A program made the translations under genes and the position numbers. From positions 7,501-71,500 of the forward strand of contig CAUYUJ010021066.1 in NCBI GenBank assembly GCA_963575745.1: a DNA stretch of 64,000 nucleotides, given 5' to 3'. Shown here piece by piece: positions 1 through 10,135 of the stretch. Within the stretch, counting starts at the first letter, position 1. Each line of letters begins with the position of its first letter. A model generated the notes under the pieces. It had not been told where the DNA came from. It saw only the letters and a program-made list of their open reading frames with translations, and did no database searches. Source of the DNA: Prorocentrum cordatum (Eukaryota > Sar > Dinophyceae > Prorocentrales > Prorocentraceae).

Positions 1-238
1 TTAATCGTCCGCCCCCCGGCATTTGCTTTTGCCCCTTTGGGGGAACTGATTTTCTATTCGTCCTCCTTCGCTCGCTTGATCACCCGCGGCCGCGGGGGCA
101 GGATTGCGGAGGGGGGACGGGGTAATTAGGGAGTAGTTGAGGGAAGGGGTTTTCGAAGAGGCGCTTGATCACCCTCGTCCTTGCGGACGGCTGCCGGTCG
201 TCCTTGCGGACGGCCGCGGCGATTGGGAGGTGGGGGAT
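1..238. other. GC-rich flank, no gene seen
   Basis: No gene or repeat structure is recognised. The first bases (TTAATCGTCCGCCCCCCGG) closely match a stretch near 1189-1207, so this may be the end of a dispersed repeat. Confidence 0.4.
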
Positions 239-306
239 GATGAGGAGGAGGAGGAGGAGGAGGAGAAGGAGGAGGAGGAGGAGGAGGAGAAGGAAGAGGA
301 GGAGGG
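239..306. repeat. (GGA)n array
   Basis: Imperfect GGA trinucleotide array with interspersed AAG/GAAGA variants. Open frames through it encode only poly-Glu, poly-Arg or poly-Gly (or Ser/Leu/Pro in antisense) and are not credible proteins. Confidence 0.9.
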
Positions 307-419
307 GGGAGGACAAGCTAGGTGCGCTCGCGTCATATATGACAGCCTACCCCTCCCTCCCATCCCTTACCATGGCGTAGATCCCCTCTCTACTCGCACA
401 GTCGGATGTCGAGCAGGGC

Positions 420-640
420 AATGATCCCGAAAGGGTACGCGATGCATTGTAGAGCACGGCATGGCATGGCGCTGAAGAGCACCGCAAAGCGTAGTATGTC
501 ACAGCATGGCGCGGCGTGGCGTAGTGAAGAATTGCATCACAAATCTTTGCAACGCAAAGCATGGCATCGCACAGCGGCCCCGAGCATAACATTGCATAGC
601 ATGGCGTTGAAGATCACAGCGTAGCATGGCAGATCACGAC
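420..640. repeat. Degenerate GCATGGC-rich low-complexity tract
   Basis: The heptamer GCATGGC and close variants (GCATAGC, GCGTGGC, GTAGCATGGC) recur irregularly about every 10-25 bases. It reads as a decayed short-period minisatellite. No coding potential is seen. Confidence 0.55.
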
Positions 641-653
641 GTGGCACGTAAGC

Positions 654-702
654 ATTCCTCCTCCTCTTCCTCCTCCTCCTCCTCCTCTTCCTCCTCCTCC
701 GT
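654..702. repeat. (TCC)n array
   Basis: TCC trinucleotide array with occasional CTT interruptions, opposite in orientation to the array at 239-306. Confidence 0.9.
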
Positions 703-903
703 TTAATTATTCTGCCTCTTCAATTGCGAGGACGTCCGAGCGGGAACCGCCGCGTGGTTCATTATCTCCATATCCTGCCTGCGCTCTCCTTGCCACACAC
801 GCATTCATCGTCTCCCTGGGCGGGTGCCGCCACGAGGAACGAGGGGCGCATCGAACGAGTAAGGGCGCCTGGCCCCTTACGACGCTTCCCTCCGCCTCAG
901 ACC

Positions 904-1018
904 GCGGAGGAGGAGGATGAGGAGGAGGAAGAGGAGGAAGAGGAGGAAGAGGAGGAGGAGGAGGAGGAGGAGGAGGAGGAGGAGGACGAGGAGGAGGCGG
1001 AGGAGGAGGAGGACGAGC
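904..1018. repeat. (GGA)n array
   Basis: GGA/GAG array with GAC and GCG variants near its 3' end. The frame reading poly-Glu through it is low complexity only. Confidence 0.9.
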
Positions 1019-1311
1019 TCGCCCTGAAAAATCACCCCGTCCACCCCCCTGGCCCCCGCGCCCTGGATCGCCACCCCGTGCCCCCCCCCCCCTTCTGGCC
1101 TTCCAGGCAACCCGGAATTGTCAGCCACCCGTCTGCCTGCCCTGCCCCCCCGCTATTGCGGGGGCGAGGGGGCCCGCGAAACAATCGTTTTAATCGTCCG
1201 CCCCCGAAGGTTTTTTTTTTATATCGTTACCATTCATTACAAAACCATAGTTTCTTTGCCCGTTCAGGGGGGCCGCACGGGAAAAACACATGGAATTCGA
1301 CGACGACGAAG

Positions 1312-1313
<2 letters not shown>

Positions 1314-1372
<59 letters not shown>

Positions 1373-1381
1373 TGACGACGA
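1314..1381. repeat. (GAC)n array
   Basis: Nearly perfect GAC/CGA trinucleotide array of about 20 units up to 1372, then two interrupted units. It is read as poly-Asp, poly-Thr or poly-Arg depending on frame and is not treated as protein coding. Confidence 0.9.
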
Positions 1382-1382
1382 C

Positions 1383-2100
1383 CTCTTGGAGCCGTGTTGG
1401 GGCCGTCTCCGGGCCCTCTTGGAATCGTCTGGATGACCGAGCTCGGAGCTTTCTTGGGGTCGTATTGGGGCCCCCGTGCAGCCGTGTTGGGGCCCTCCTG
1501 GACTTTTCCCAGGGCCCTCTGGCAGAGCCCAAGAAGGCTTCGAGAGGGCTCCAAGAGGGGCCCCGTAGTTATGTACCAACCGAGGGCCCGCTGGTACATA
1601 ACTCCTGGGCTTCTCTTGGGGCCATCTTGGGCCCCTCCTGGAGCCGTCTTGGGGCCCTTTGGGGGCCCTCTCGGGTGCTTCTCAGGGCCTTCGGGGGCCT
1701 TCTGGGCCCCCAGAGGGCCCCAAGACGGCTCCACGAGGGGCCCAAAATGGCCCCAAAAGGGGCCCAGTAGTTATGTACCGACCGAGGGCCCGCTGGTACA
1801 CAACTCCTGGGCTTCTCTTGGGGCCATCTTGGGCCCATCCTGGAGCCGCCTTGGGGCCCTTTGGGGGCCCTCTCGGGTGCTTCTCAGGGCCCTCGAGGGC
1901 TTCTGGGCCCCCAGAGGGCCCCAGGACGGCTTCACGAGGGGCCCAAGATGACCCCAAGAGGGGCCCAGTAGTTATGTACCGACCGAGGGCCCGCTGGTAC
2001 ATAACTCCTGGGCTTTTCTTGGGGCTATCTTGGGCCACTCCTGAAACCGTCTCGGGGCTCTATGGCAGCTCGTTCGGGTGCTTCTCGGGGTCCAGAAGGA
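1383..2100. repeat. ~201-bp tandem repeat with internal hairpin
   Basis: Three copies of a roughly 201-bp unit. The landmark GTAGTTATGTACC occurs at 1565, 1767 and 1968, giving spacings of 202 and 201 bp. Each unit carries an inverted repeat, GTTATGTACC and GGTACATAAC, separated by about 15 bases and able to form a 10-bp stem. The rest of the unit is built from recurring GGGCCC and CTTGGGGCC words. Frames stay open through the array in several phases, but the product (Gly/Pro/Ser/Trp-rich) resembles no known protein. The third copy is degraded downstream. Confidence 0.85.
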
Positions 2101-2491
2101 GGAAGAGGAGGAGGAAGAGGACGAGGGGAGGCAGGAGGAGCTGCAGGAGGAGGAGGAAGAGGAGGAGGCAGAGGACGAGGGGAGGGAGGAGGAGGAGGAG
2201 GAGGAGGAGGAGGAGGAGGAGAGAGAGGAGGATGAGATGTGATGATGGAGGAAGGAGGCGGACGGAAGGAGGAGGAAGAGGGAGGAGGAGGAGGAGGAGG
2301 AGGCGGATGATGACGATGGCATCAACTTTCTTGCACACAGAACTGCCACCATCCAGAAGTCCAGAGGAGGAGAAGAGAGGAGGAGGAGGAGGAGGAGGGG
2401 AGGAGGAGGACGAGGAGGAGGAGGACGAGGAAGGAGGGAGAAGAGTAGGAGGAGGGACGAGGGAGGAGGAGGAGGAGGAGGAGGAGGAGGA
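2093..2491. repeat. Degenerate (GGA)n block
   Basis: Long purine-strand GGA block in three sub-blocks, interrupted around 2318-2365 by a short non-repetitive stretch. Confidence 0.85.
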
Positions 2492-2552
2492 GGGAAGACC
2501 CCCCAAAGTCTGGGGGCGGCCCAGAGTCTGAACAACATTTGTTTCAGATGAA

Positions 2553-2690
2553 GCTTTGCTGCACTTTGTCAAGACGAATGCGCGCGGCGCTAAGGCGAGA
2601 GCCACATTTTGAAAACGACCTGGTGAGGATGTCTCAGGCGAAACGCCCGGCCCGCCCTAAAAACTGGTTTCGGTGTGCGACAGGGAGAAG
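2553..2690 (+). repeat. Dispersed repeat family A, partial copy
   Basis: Shares long blocks with the copies at 50925-51105 and 51322-51775. These include GCGCGGCGCTAAGGCGAGAG, the adjoining GCCACATTTTGAAAACG, and a 3' block CAGGCGAAACGCCCGG followed by CCGCCCTAAAAACTGG. As in the other two copies, a (GGA)n array starts within a few tens of bases of the 3' end. No protein is encoded. The shared 3' boundary and purine tail suggest a short non-autonomous retroposon, but this is inference. Confidence 0.75.
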
Positions 2691-2708
2691 TTGCTTATAA
2701 AGGAGAAG

Positions 2709-2790
2709 GGATGGAGGAGGAGGAGGAGGGAGGACGAGGAGGAGGAGGAGGAGGAGGAGGAGGAGGAGGAGGAGGAGGAGAGGGAGGTGG
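2709..2790. repeat. (GGA)n array
   Basis: GGA array directly downstream of the family A repeat copy at 2553-2690. Confidence 0.9.
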
Positions 2791-3179
2791 AGGGAATAAC
2801 GCAGAGCGCGTCGACCAAGTCCAGAAGTAGGGGCGTGGTGAAGACACCGCCACCGACGCCCCACCTGAGCTCCAGCAGCAATCAACCACGGGTCATCCAC
2901 TCGCAATGCGGACACCAGGGCAAGACAGAACTCGATTACATCCCGCCCGACGGCCCGCGGCTGCACCCACTTTTTGCAGCGAGGTCTGCGACAGCGCCAG
3001 AAAGAGCACTTTTGAAGTCCGCGGGCGCCAATTTGGTCCAAGACAGTCAGACGCCGATCGTGACAAGCGGTGGGGTCCACCCAGAGCGAACTCAAGCACG
3101 AAATCCAAAGAGACTAGATCGCGAGAGGGGAAGAGCCAGGAGCTCACCCAGACCGTGAAAGCCAGCGTGGGGCTGCCGT

Positions 3180-3930
3180 AAAAGATGTGCGCGCGGGATG
3201 CGTAGCAAGCGGCGTGTGGCAAGGGCCGGGACTTGTAGAGGAAGGAGTTCTTGGAAAGGCACATGGCGACCATCACGTGCTGGGCCCAGGTAAACTTGCA
3301 CGGGCAAGGCAGCGGCCAGAACCAACACAGAAGACCCTACAATCAGACATCCTCGCCACCGAGTACACCGACATCGTTGTCCACCTTGGCCCTGCCTTCA
3401 TCGCAGTCAACACCCCCAGGGGTTGGGTGAACAGGTTGTGCAACCACCACTACACCGCCGGCTTCCTAGGCGCCACACGCCAGCCTTGAAAAGGCGATTT
3501 TGCATGAGCCATCAACCACGCCATCGCAACTTGTTTTGAGGCAGCAGCACATGGGAGGTCGACAAGACCTTGTTCCACTGGACATCGAGGCCCATTCACG
3601 TCCCCATACTACCGCAGCGTCACGTGGCACAGGCGCATCGAGGACGGCACGCGACAGACCACGGCAGATGAGAGGGTGGGCACCAATCTAGAGACTATGG
3701 GATACTGCCAAGGAGCGCGCCGACAACGACCACATCTACTCCAAGATCGCGCACCAGGGCACGCCGGGAAATACCTTGACCAACACCCAGCATATCCACA
3801 AGGTCTTGACGGGGCAGGTCTACCATTCGACCACCTACGCCGAGGAAGTTTCAAAGGTGACCGACTTCATCTTCCACGCCACCAGCGCCGACGGCACGAT
3901 CGCCGAAGGGCAATGAGGCCATGCCATTGC
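3180..3930 (+). other. Possible coding remnants, unrecognised
   Basis: Short plus-strand stretches have protein-like composition but no single continuous frame. One frame around 3345-3488 reads DILATEYTDIVVHLGP and continues for about 30 residues. Around 3603-3700 another reads PYYRSVTWHRRIEDGT. Around 3707-3916 a third reads AKERADNDHIYSKIAHQG and runs to a TGA near 3914. The phase changes between segments fit either a decayed gene or exons separated by short introns. I recognise no domain in any segment. Confidence 0.25.
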
Positions 3931-5192
3931 TTCTCTACGTGGCCGACGCCGTCGCCACCAAGGGAGCTAGAGCGATCCACCCACGCACCGACGACAGCGT
4001 CCACGGCTCATCGGATTGGCACATGACAGCACAGACCTTTGGAGGGCCCCGTGCCGATGACGACGACCCAACCGGAAGGCAAACGCCACTGCGGTGGACG
4101 AAGGGTTGGACTACCTCCGACGCTACAGCGCGGAGTACCGAGTCCCACCAATGGCATCGGGAAAGTGGAGCTCCACGGGCCAGCCGACGTGCAGCCGTTC
4201 GGCCAGGCGACCACTATTGTTGCCGATCCCACGAGGATCGCGCCCGCGGAGGCAATTTTGGCACGACGGCCGCCTGAACCGCGCCAGGCGACGACATCGC
4301 ATGAACCGGAGCCAATCATCGTTGAAGGCGCCCCAGGACCCATGGCCCACCTCGACAACCTCACCCGCGAAAGGGCCATTAGAGCGCCTGCGGCCGAGCA
4401 CAATTTGCGCAACAGCTTCAGACCACGGAGTCCGCTTGCAGCTCGCCGGCTTCATCATCCCGCACAAGAGGGCCTCCGAGGTGACCCCCCGCAGTCCCGA
4501 GCGCAGCTAAATCTTCAGACGTGAAAGATCCAGGAAGGCATGCGCCAGCCGCAGCAAAGAGGCGATTGATGCGCAGCCAATGCCAACCGCGACGCGCTAC
4601 CAGAACCAGCGGAGGCCTTTACGCTGCACCCGAGACCAACCACACCTGCCCCCCCCCCCCTCCTCACGGGCACACCCCGCCGCCTGCATACATTGCCGCG
4701 GCGAAAGTTTCTTATAATTTGCCTTTTGGCGTGACGCGCTCGCGCGGAGTAGTTCGGAGTAGTTTTACTAAATCTACTCCGCGCGCAATCGCATCCCGCT
4801 CGATCTTTTCTCTGGTTTGGCGCGAGTAGTTTCCGATCCCGTTTTGGGGTAACAGAGCTATTAACGTCTCCTGGATCGGAAACTACTCCGCCGAATGACC
4901 CCGGCATCATGTCATGTTGGGAATTTTGAGCCGGATGGAAGAGAACTTCATCACGGCAGATTGCAATTTTTGTCACGGCTGTGTATCCTTTCGACCACCG
5001 ACGATGGAGCGTAGCTCATCTCACCTGGCGGCAGAGGGAGCTGCGCAACCCGCGCATGTCGTTTGCAGAGTCGCCGGCTGCCGCGCCCGCAACCATGGGC
5101 CCCGCATTTCAGACCCTCGCCATACGGGTGGAAGGACCAGGTGATCCACGAGCCGAGGCGGCGACCGCACCATAGGGCTGCTGCCGCTGCCG
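3931..5192. other. Intergenic, no supported feature
   Basis: GC-rich sequence with overlapping medium-length frames on both strands, none with recognisable motifs or clear advantage over its antisense. A short sub-region near 4740-4900 repeats GGAGTAGTTT-type words. I see no RNA gene or structured repeat. Confidence 0.4.
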
Positions 5193-7020
5193 GTGAAGTG
5201 CTGGTCGCGCACGCGCGCGACAGTCACCGACGAGCGTTTGGAGGCGCTGGAGCAACGCTGGGGCACGGCGACCAGGGGCTGCTCGGTCCTCGACGAGAGC
5301 GCGGTGGCCATGGGCTTCTGTGCGATCGAGGCGCTGGTGGACGAGGGGCGCTTCTTCGACGGCATCGACCGGATCGCGCTGCTGGCGGTCGCGGAGCAGG
5401 GGGCCTTCCCCGCGGCTGTCGCCCTCTGAAGGCGCAAGTCAAGCCCAGTTGGCGCCCCGCCGGCTTCGCCGGCATGGCTGGAGTTCGCTGCCATCTGGGC
5501 GGAGCGTAGCGTTGGATCGTTTCGGGTAGCAGCCGCGGCGCGAAGGTCGGCAAGCTGTTCTCGCGCCCGCTGCTGCAGCGCGCGAGCGTGTGATCGCCGA
5601 AAAATGGATTGCAGGACTTCGTGGACGACGCGATCCTGGGGGCCGAGGGTCTCGAGCGGGTCGCGGTGGACCAGATGGCGGGAGCCCTGAGGGAGTTCGG
5701 CGAGTGTTGCCAGGCGGCGAGGCTCACCATCTCCGACCAGTCTGTCATCGTGGTCTCGGACATGGATGCGGCGCAGCAGGTGGCGAGTGGCGCAGGCAGC
5801 CCCGGCCCCCCTCGGGGCCGTCGAGAAGGCGGGGGGCCTCGGGGCCAGCGCGACGGCGAGCGAGACGCGAGACCAGAGCCAGTTCCGCAAGCGAGCCAAG
5901 ACGGCCGCGAGGACGCCGCGGGGCATCCACCGCATGCGACGGAAGGCGCGCCAGCGCTGATCTACGGCCGCCAGGTCTTCGGAGTGGCGCCGACGGCCTT
6001 GCTGAGGCTCAGGCGCCAGGCCAGCCGCGCGATCGCGGGCAGGGGCTCCGGGAGGTGCCTGGCCACCGTGCCAGCGCTCACGACGATCCGGGGTGGCCCC
6101 GCCGCGCCGGCTGGCGGGCGGGTGGGCGCAGTTCTGGCGGTGCTCTCCCGCGCGCAGGCCGCGGGTGCAGCGGGCGTGGGAGTTGCTGCGCCAGAAGTTG
6201 AAGGCCCCGCCGCGGGCCAAGAGGTGGGCCAGGGTGCGCGGCGCCACCTCGGCGGTGATTTGCGCGCTGCTCACGGCGGGCTGGGGCGCGCCCTCGGCGA
6301 CCACCTGGCACTCCGACGTCGAGGGGGCTTGGCAGATGAGCGAGGACATGGAGGTCGACGACGCCGAGATGCTGGGCGAGTTCGCGGCCGGCATCAAGCG
6401 GGCCTCGTGGGCCAAGGCTGCTCGCCCTGATGCCGGAGGCGGGCTCGCAGAGGGGGCCGACCTGCAGCGACGACCCTCGCCTGTGGCGGCGCAGGGCGGG
6501 CGCGGTCGCCCTGGAGGGCTCGCTGCAAGCGACGGGCGAGCTGGAGGTCGCCGCCGGCGTGGCGGGGGGACTCCCCGGGCCGAAGCAGACGGCGCCGAGG
6601 TCGGAGCTGCGCGCCTTCGTCATCGCGCTGCGCCGCGCGCGAGGAGGCCTCAGGTACCTCGCTGACCGCGCGCCGCCAATGCACGGGCGGCGGCAGCGGC
6701 GCCATCTATGCCCGAGCGGCAAAATGGCGGATTTGTGGTGGCATATTGGCAGCGCCATTCGAGCACTTGGCGAAGGTGAGAATATCGAGATGCGCTTTCT
6801 ACACAGCCACCAGGAGACACAAGAAGTGGCGATGAGACGGCTCAGGAGTTGTTTCATCTTGCAGGCAACGTGTACAACGTGTGTGCCGATGGGCTTGCAT
6901 AGAGCGCCGCTGCCACGTCCTTGGGCAGAGCGTCGTTGAAGCCAGGAGTGCTCTTGGTAGATGCAGTAGCGTATATGGTGCGTAAGAGAGCTGTGCGAGC
7001 GCATCAGGTTTGCATGGAAG
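5193..7020 (+). pseudogene. Decayed reverse transcriptase / RNase H retroelement
   Basis: Plus-strand fragments in changing frames carry, in the right order, the motifs of a reverse transcriptase followed by RNase H. A motif A-like GRFFDGID lies near 5345-5370. A motif B-like IVSGSSRGAKVGKLF lies at 5516-5560. The motif C catalytic FVDDAIL is at 5618-5638. Basic thumb/connection segments follow (about 5850-6400). An RNase H-like part has LPGPKQTAPRSELRAF near 6570-6620 and DLWWHIGSAIRALGEG near 6730-6780. At least four frame changes and in-frame stops (one just before motif C near 5591, one near 6900) make it non-functional. Antisense frames of 464 and 332 codons over the same DNA are shadows of its GC-rich codons. 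The family assignment rests on motif order and is moderately secure; no search was possible. Confidence 0.55.
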
Positions 7021-7740
7021 CTGCTCCTTTGAATTCGGGTGTTGACCCAAAACCGAAGCAGAATGTGAACAGGCAAGCGAGGCTTCTAGAGCCCCCCCCC
7101 CCCACCCTCGGGAAAGTCGGGGCCCGCTGTAGTTGCAGAGTTTGCGAGCAAACTTTGCAGCATGATGTCCTACCAGCTTTTGCCTGCACTCCGCGTGCTC
7201 CCAATCCGTGCGGAGGTGGGTGCGGCATGCGTTCGATCGAGGGGCGTGGAATTTGTGAGGGTGGGGGGTGAGGACCTGCACTCTTCGCATTCCCTGATGT
7301 ATGTGGACTGTATGGACTTGTATGTGTGCACGACTTGTGGGTGCTATGCCAGCTTGCACGCAGCGTCGCTGTCGGGCGAGCGTCGTCCACGAACAGCAAA
7401 GGACAAGCAACATGTGAAACGCGTTTCATGTGGTAGGTGGCCCCACCCCAAAGTGATACTTAAGGCGGCGCAGGAGGCGCTAGCTTGAAGGGAGGGTGTC
7501 GGGCCCGCGCCCGCGTTGCTGCTTCTTCCGCCGCCGCCGCTCGCGGGCCTGATGGGGATCGGCGTCAGCGAGAGCGGGCTGGAGAGTCAGGATGGGCAGC
7601 AGCAGTAGCATGGAGGGCAGGTAGAGTGATCCAAATGCACGTTGTACATTTCTGATGATGCCAGCGTGCCCTGGCGGAGCGTTTCCAGAGCACGCAGAAT
7701 TGCTTCGAGCACGACCTGGCGCTTCTCAGTGTATTTCCAG
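7021..7740. other. Intergenic, no supported feature
   Basis: Mixed-composition sequence between the RT/RNase H relic and the TCC array. It contains a C-run at 7094-7103 and short frames on both strands, but no motif I can defend. Confidence 0.4.
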
Positions 7741-7924
7741 GGTGCACCTCCTCCTGCTCCTCGTCCTCCTTCCCCTCCTCCTCGTCCTCCTCCTCCTCCT
7801 CCTCCTTGTGCGTCTCCTCTTTCTCCTCGTTCGCCTCCTCCTCCTCCTCCTCCTCCTCCTCCTCCTCCTCTCCTTCTCCTCCTCCTCCTCCTCCTCCTCT
7901 TCCTCCTCCTCCTCCTCCTCCTCC
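7741..7924. repeat. (TCC)n array ending at an SL relic
   Basis: Pyrimidine-strand TCC array with TCTCC/GTCC variants. Its last TCC unit merges without any gap into the spliced-leader relic that starts at 7925. Confidence 0.9.
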
Positions 7925-7948
7925 TCCGTAGCCATTTTTTGGCCCAAG
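7925..7948 (+). other. Relic dinoflagellate spliced leader
   Basis: The stretch starts TCCGTAGCCATTTTTTGG and ends CCCAAG. The canonical 22-nt DinoSL is D-CCGTAGCCATTTTGG followed by CTCAAG. The copy differs by two extra Ts in the T-run and one T-to-C change. A genomic SL marks the 5' end of a reinserted trans-spliced cDNA, here upstream of the gene at 8156. Confidence 0.85.
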
Positions 7949-8155
7949 CCTCGCTTGGACCCCGTGCGGGGTCCAAACGGGGTGCGAGCCCCGTTGCCTG
8001 TCTGGCTCAGTGGGCTGCCCGACGCGCGTGGGGTCTCCTTCGGGGCGCGCGGCGGGGCGGGGTGAAAAAGGCACGTCGTTAGCGGTGGCGCGCGACGAAA
8101 AATCCGACATTTTGTCGGTGCCTGCGGCCGCCTTCTCCCCTAACCTCCAACCTCC

Positions 8156-9457
8156 ATGTCCCTCCTCGCCGGTGGCCCGGGGCGGCTCGCTGTTGGCCCG
8201 GTGCGGCTGGGCGGCGGAGGCTGGGCGGCGTGGCTGGCGCCTGCCGCGGAGGAGGAGGCGTTCTGCAGGTCAGCGGCTCTGGCGGCGTGCAGGCTGGAGC
8301 AGGTGGAGTGCGTAGACCTCAGCGAGTGCGAGGTCGCCACGGAGTTCGAGGTCGACACGGAGTGCGTGGACTACTCCGACCTCGCGGCGCAGCTCGCGCA
8401 GGCGCAGGAGCTGTGCGATGCGCTGGCTGACGAGTGCATGGAGCTCCGTGCCCTCGCGTGGCGGCTGCGGGGAGGCGCTCGCGGCAAGCCGCACGACGAG
8501 CTGGTCGTTGGCGGCGGCTACGAGGTGGACGACGGCGTTGACGCTGACGGCAGCGACTGCGAGGCGCTGGGCGAGCTGGAGAGCATCGTGGGGTGCGACG
8601 GCAACGCTTTCGGCAAGGAGAGCATCGTGGGGTGCGACGGCGACGTGTTCAGCAAGGACGGCAGCGGTTGCGAGGCGCTGCTCGCGAAGGAGAGCATCAT
8701 GGGGTGCGACGGCGACGCTTTCGACAAGGACAGCGTCGCGGGGTGCGACGGCGACGCGTTCGGCAAGGGCGGCAGCGGCTGCGAGGCGCTGGACGCGCTG
8801 GAGCGCATCGCGGGGTGCGACGGCGGCGCGGTCGGCAACGTGGAGAGCATCGTGGGGTGCGACGGCGACGCGTACGACGGCGACAAGTTCGGCAAGGACA
8901 GCATCGTGGGGTGCGACGGCGACGCGTTCGGCAAGGTCCCGCCCTTCCCGACGCTCTCGGAGGTGGCCGTGGAGAGCGAGCTGGAGCTCAAGGATGCTCC
9001 TGCCCAGGCTGGCGCTCTTGGTCAGGCCGTGCTGGGCCCGAGAGTTGCCTGCTGGGCCGACGCGCTGGAGCAGCAGCAGGCGGGCGAGCAGTGCGAGCAG
9101 TTCGTGGACCAGCGCGACTGGGACATGGTCTTCCTGGCCAACAGTGCCGCTGCCGCCAGGCGTGAGGCAGCGCTGGACGCCCGCGCGGCCGCGGAGCGCC
9201 TCGTGCAGGATGTGCTGGTCGAGATGCCCGTGGACGTCGAGGCGTTTGGGTGCAAGAAGAAGGCGAAGAAGAAGCAGCACAAGAAGTTGCTTCGGGCCGA
9301 CGTCGTGGGGGCGACTGTGGGCTTGGACAGCGTGGCGGCGGAGGACCCTCGTCCTCCTGGCGCGGCGGGCGTCTGGGCTTTCCTCGAGAAGGCCTACGCC
9401 GCGGGCGTGCCGCCCGACATCGCCGCCAACCTGGTGCGGGACCAGGTGGTCCTCTGA
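8156..9457 (+). CDS. Retroposed gene for a GCDGDAFGK-repeat protein
   Basis: Intronless 433-aa frame of unknown function; ATG at 8156 follows the SL relic by about 207 bp. After an Ala/Gly-rich N-terminus, residues about 90-140 are acidic. Residues about 141-262 hold seven imperfect repeats of the form S-I/V-x-GCDGDAFGK, for example ESIVGCDGNAFGK, ESIMGCDGDAFDK and DSVAGCDGDAFGK. Three interspersed copies of a GS-D/G-CEAL unit accompany them. Each main repeat contributes one Cys and two acidic residues. A basic KKKAKKKQHKK patch near residue 367 could be a nuclear signal, and the C-terminus (VWAFLEKAYAAGVPPDIA) looks like a short helical domain. I recognise no family. The antisense 336-codon frame over it is a shadow. 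The gene plus its SL relic is enclosed between two TCC arrays of equal orientation. Confidence 0.7.
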   Translation: MSLLAGGPGRLAVGPVRLGGGGWAAWLAPAAEEEAFCRSAALAACRLEQVECVDLSECEVATEFEVDTECVDYSDLAAQLAQAQELCDALADECMELRALAWRLRGGARGKPHDELVVGGGYEVDDGVDADGSDCEALGELESIVGCDGNAFGKESIVGCDGDVFSKDGSGCEALLAKESIMGCDGDAFDKDSVAGCDGDAFGKGGSGCEALDALERIAGCDGGAVGNVESIVGCDGDAYDGDKFGKDSIVGCDGDAFGKVPPFPTLSEVAVESELELKDAPAQAGALGQAVLGPRVACWADALEQQQAGEQCEQFVDQRDWDMVFLANSAAAARREAALDARAAAERLVQDVLVEMPVDVEAFGCKKKAKKKQHKKLLRADVVGATVGLDSVAAEDPRPPGAAGVWAFLEKAYAAGVPPDIAANLVRDQVVL

Positions 9458-9670
9458 TGTTCGTCGTGGTGGGCCTCGGCGAGCTCAAGGACTGGCTCAG
9501 AAGTTGGGGGCACCCTTTGATTGCCCTGGGGACTCGTCTGCCTGACGAGTGCGGAGTTCGTCGCGGTGCACCTCGGCGAGTTCGTGGCGGTCCTCCGAGG
9601 AGGCCGCGCCCGCGCGCGTGGCCGCGCGCGGGCGCCTGCGTGGCCGACAGCCGCGCAGATGCTTGCGGAA

Positions 9671-9825
9671 TCCTCCTCCTCCTCCTCCTCCTCCTCCTCC
9701 TCCTCCTCCTCCTCCTCCTCCTCCTCCTCCTCCTCCTCCTCCTCCTCCTCCTCCTCCTCCCCCTCCTCGTTTTCCTGCGCCTCCTCCCCCTCCTGCGCCT
9801 TCTCCCGCTCCTTCTCCTCCTTTCC
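9671..9825. repeat. (TCC)n array
   Basis: Perfect TCC array to about 9760, then a degraded pyrimidine-rich continuation. It lies about 213 bp past the stop of the 433-aa gene and has the same orientation as the array upstream of that gene's SL relic. Confidence 0.9.
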
Positions 9826-10135
9826 CAGCCCGGCCTCCCGGCCCCTCGCCCGCCGCCCTCAGGCAGGGCGGCCCGTGGCCTTCTGCACGCTGGACGCTGG
9901 GGCGAAGGACCTCTGGGCCGGGCCGTGGCGTGCTCGCCGGGGTCTGTGAGAGAGGCCACCCCAAGGCCCCCTGGACTTCACAATGCAGATAGGGATGGGC
10001 CTACTTTTTCTGGGGGTCTGATTTGGGCTCTGTCTCGGGGGGCTTCTGGGGGTCTGCGCCAAATTCAGCTCTTCCGTGTGTGTGTGTTGTTTTTTGTTGG
10101 TGGTGTGACCCCCCTCTGTATTTTGAAATTCGGAG
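9826..10135. other. Intergenic, no supported feature
   Basis: GC-rich then mixed sequence with a short TGTG tract near 10075-10088. Nothing else is recognisable. Confidence 0.4.

Noticed and set aside
5021-6415. 464-codon minus-strand frame
   Set aside because: Covers the plus-strand RT/RNase H relic whose motifs are ordered; the antisense product is an Ala/Arg/Ser-rich GC shadow.
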